Positions 34,539 to 35,299 of a stretch of 35,299 nt of DNA are shown piece by piece. Origin of the DNA: Geitlerinema sp. BBD 1991-9 (GTDB lineage Bacteria > Cyanobacteriota > Cyanobacteriia > Cyanobacteriales > Geitlerinemataceae); assembly GCA_001657325.1 (NCBI GenBank), contig LWRO01000044.1, forward strand, positions 1-35,299. The letters are read 5' to 3'. The notes beneath the pieces are model-generated. The model made no database searches. It was not told the origin of the DNA and worked only from the letters and a program-made list of their open reading frames with translations. The position numbers and the translations under genes are program-made. Each line of letters starts with the position of its first letter. Positions within the stretch are counted from its first letter, which is position 1.

Positions 34539-35299
34539 ATGAAACTTTTAATTTTGGAGAGGTTAACGTCGTTGAAACCATATTCTCTAAATTTCCGCCA
34601 GAAAATCATTGATGTCTACGAAAGTGAACCCATTTCACAACGGCATCTAGCCAAGCGGTTTTGCGTGGCAAAAAGCTCGATCGAAAAACGCCTAAAGCCT
34701 TACCGAGAAACGGGTTCGTTGGCACCGAAAAAGCGGCTCCAACAAACGCCAATAAAATTGAGTTCCGAACAACTGGCTGTCCTTCGACGACTAGTGGAAG
34801 AGAAAAATGATGCGACCTGAGAAGAACTCCAAGCTCTCTGGGAAGATAAAACCGGAGTTCGCATTAGTCGTGCGACCGTCGATCGAATGCTCAAAAAGTT
34901 GAATATTACGGTTAAAAAAAACGTTCCACGCTGATGAGAAAGAAACTGAACGAGTCCAGAAGAAGCGAGTAGGATTTTGGCAACGGCTCCAAGGATTTCT
35001 GGCTAAAGACCTTATCTTTGTTGATGAATCAGGGGTTAATTTGGCTCTGACTCGCTTATATGCACGTTCTCCTAAAGGCCAAAGAGCGCAGGGCAAAAAG
35101 CCTCAATCACGGGGTAAAAATGTCTCGATCGTTAGTACTCTTGGATTAAAGGGCGTTTTAGCTCAAGTGAGTCTTCTCAGTGCCGTTGACGGCCTAACCT
35201 TTGAAGCCTTTATCGCTCGTAAATTAGTGCCACATCTTTGGCCGGGAGCCTGTGTCATTCTCGATCGCTGCTCTATCCATTTTGGCAAAGCGATTGAAT
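34539..35299 (+). pseudogene. IS630-family transposase, interrupted, runs off window
   Basis: N-terminal helix-turn-helix part (LKPYSLNFRQKIIDVYESEP, then QRHLAKRFCVAKSSIEKRL) reads to an in-frame TGA at 34818 in NDAT-stop-EELQALWEDKTG. The reading continues in the same frame to ITVKKNVPR, where the frame shifts by one base in an A8 run at about 34913-34920. The second half continues FHADEKETERVQKKRV and has catalytic-type LIFVDESGVN (first Asp) and VILDRCSIHFGKAIE (second Asp; usually DNC). The third acidic residue is beyond the window. Many IS630 elements use frameshifting between two frames, but the extra stop points to a dead copy. Confidence 0.8.

Noticed and set aside
1-35299. tRNA and rRNA genes
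   Set aside because: Looked for T-loop (GGTTCGAATC-type) and cloverleaf patterns and for rRNA landmarks; none convincing was found by eye.

Overview
The window is chromosomal DNA from a cyanobacterium, most likely a filamentous Oscillatoriales/Geitlerinema-like form (the rank is inferred; the phylum is not in doubt). The evidence is the allophycocyanin operon apcA-apcB-apcC, the PII-partner gene pipX beside pipY, sepF and proC, the proton-extrusion gene pxcA, a DUF928 protein, a group 2 sigma factor, and very dense CGATCG/GCGATCGC (HIP1-type) palindromes. GC is near 50% in genes and clearly lower in several gene-poor stretches.

Layout. 1-1140: IS200/IS605-type remnant with a 3'-truncated tnpB, a divergent small ribbon-helix-helix gene and hairpin-rich ends. 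1152-3217: a secreted hypothetical protein, a 1-kb spacer holding a candidate small RNA, and a diheme cytochrome c. 3330-7267: WcaI-like glycosyltransferase, aldo/keto reductase, DUF928 protein and a SPOR-type secreted protein. 7424-11107: mnmA, convergent with the pipX-pipY-sepF-proC cluster. 11503-13412: apcABC on the minus strand with its terminator and an unusually long apcB-apcC spacer containing mutually exclusive hairpins. 14052-15035: group 2 sigma factor with a strong hairpin terminator. 15090-16909: gene-poor. 16910-19792: YraQ/ArsP-type permease and guaA.

19793-24806 is the most unusual part. A frameshifted fragment of a PhnD-like binding protein lies behind a 16-bp inverted repeat. 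A gene-free AT-rich stretch follows, then an intact PhnD-like lipoprotein, a hybrid histidine kinase 9 bp downstream, and a truncated DUF362 gene overlapping the kinase stop. The binding protein and kinase look like a TorT/TorS-style two-gene sensor.

24842-29539 (minus strand): radical SAM protein, SCP2-like protein, RND periplasmic adaptor without its pump, ArsR-type repressor and sulfide:quinone oxidoreductase. The sqr and arsR genes overlap by 62 bp and plausibly form a sulfide-responsive unit. 29716-34479: pentapeptide-repeat protein, pxcA and a UvrD/AddB-like 'recombinase family' protein. 34502-35299: a broken IS630-type transposase running off the window.

All calls are from reading the sequence and remembered family features; no database search was run.
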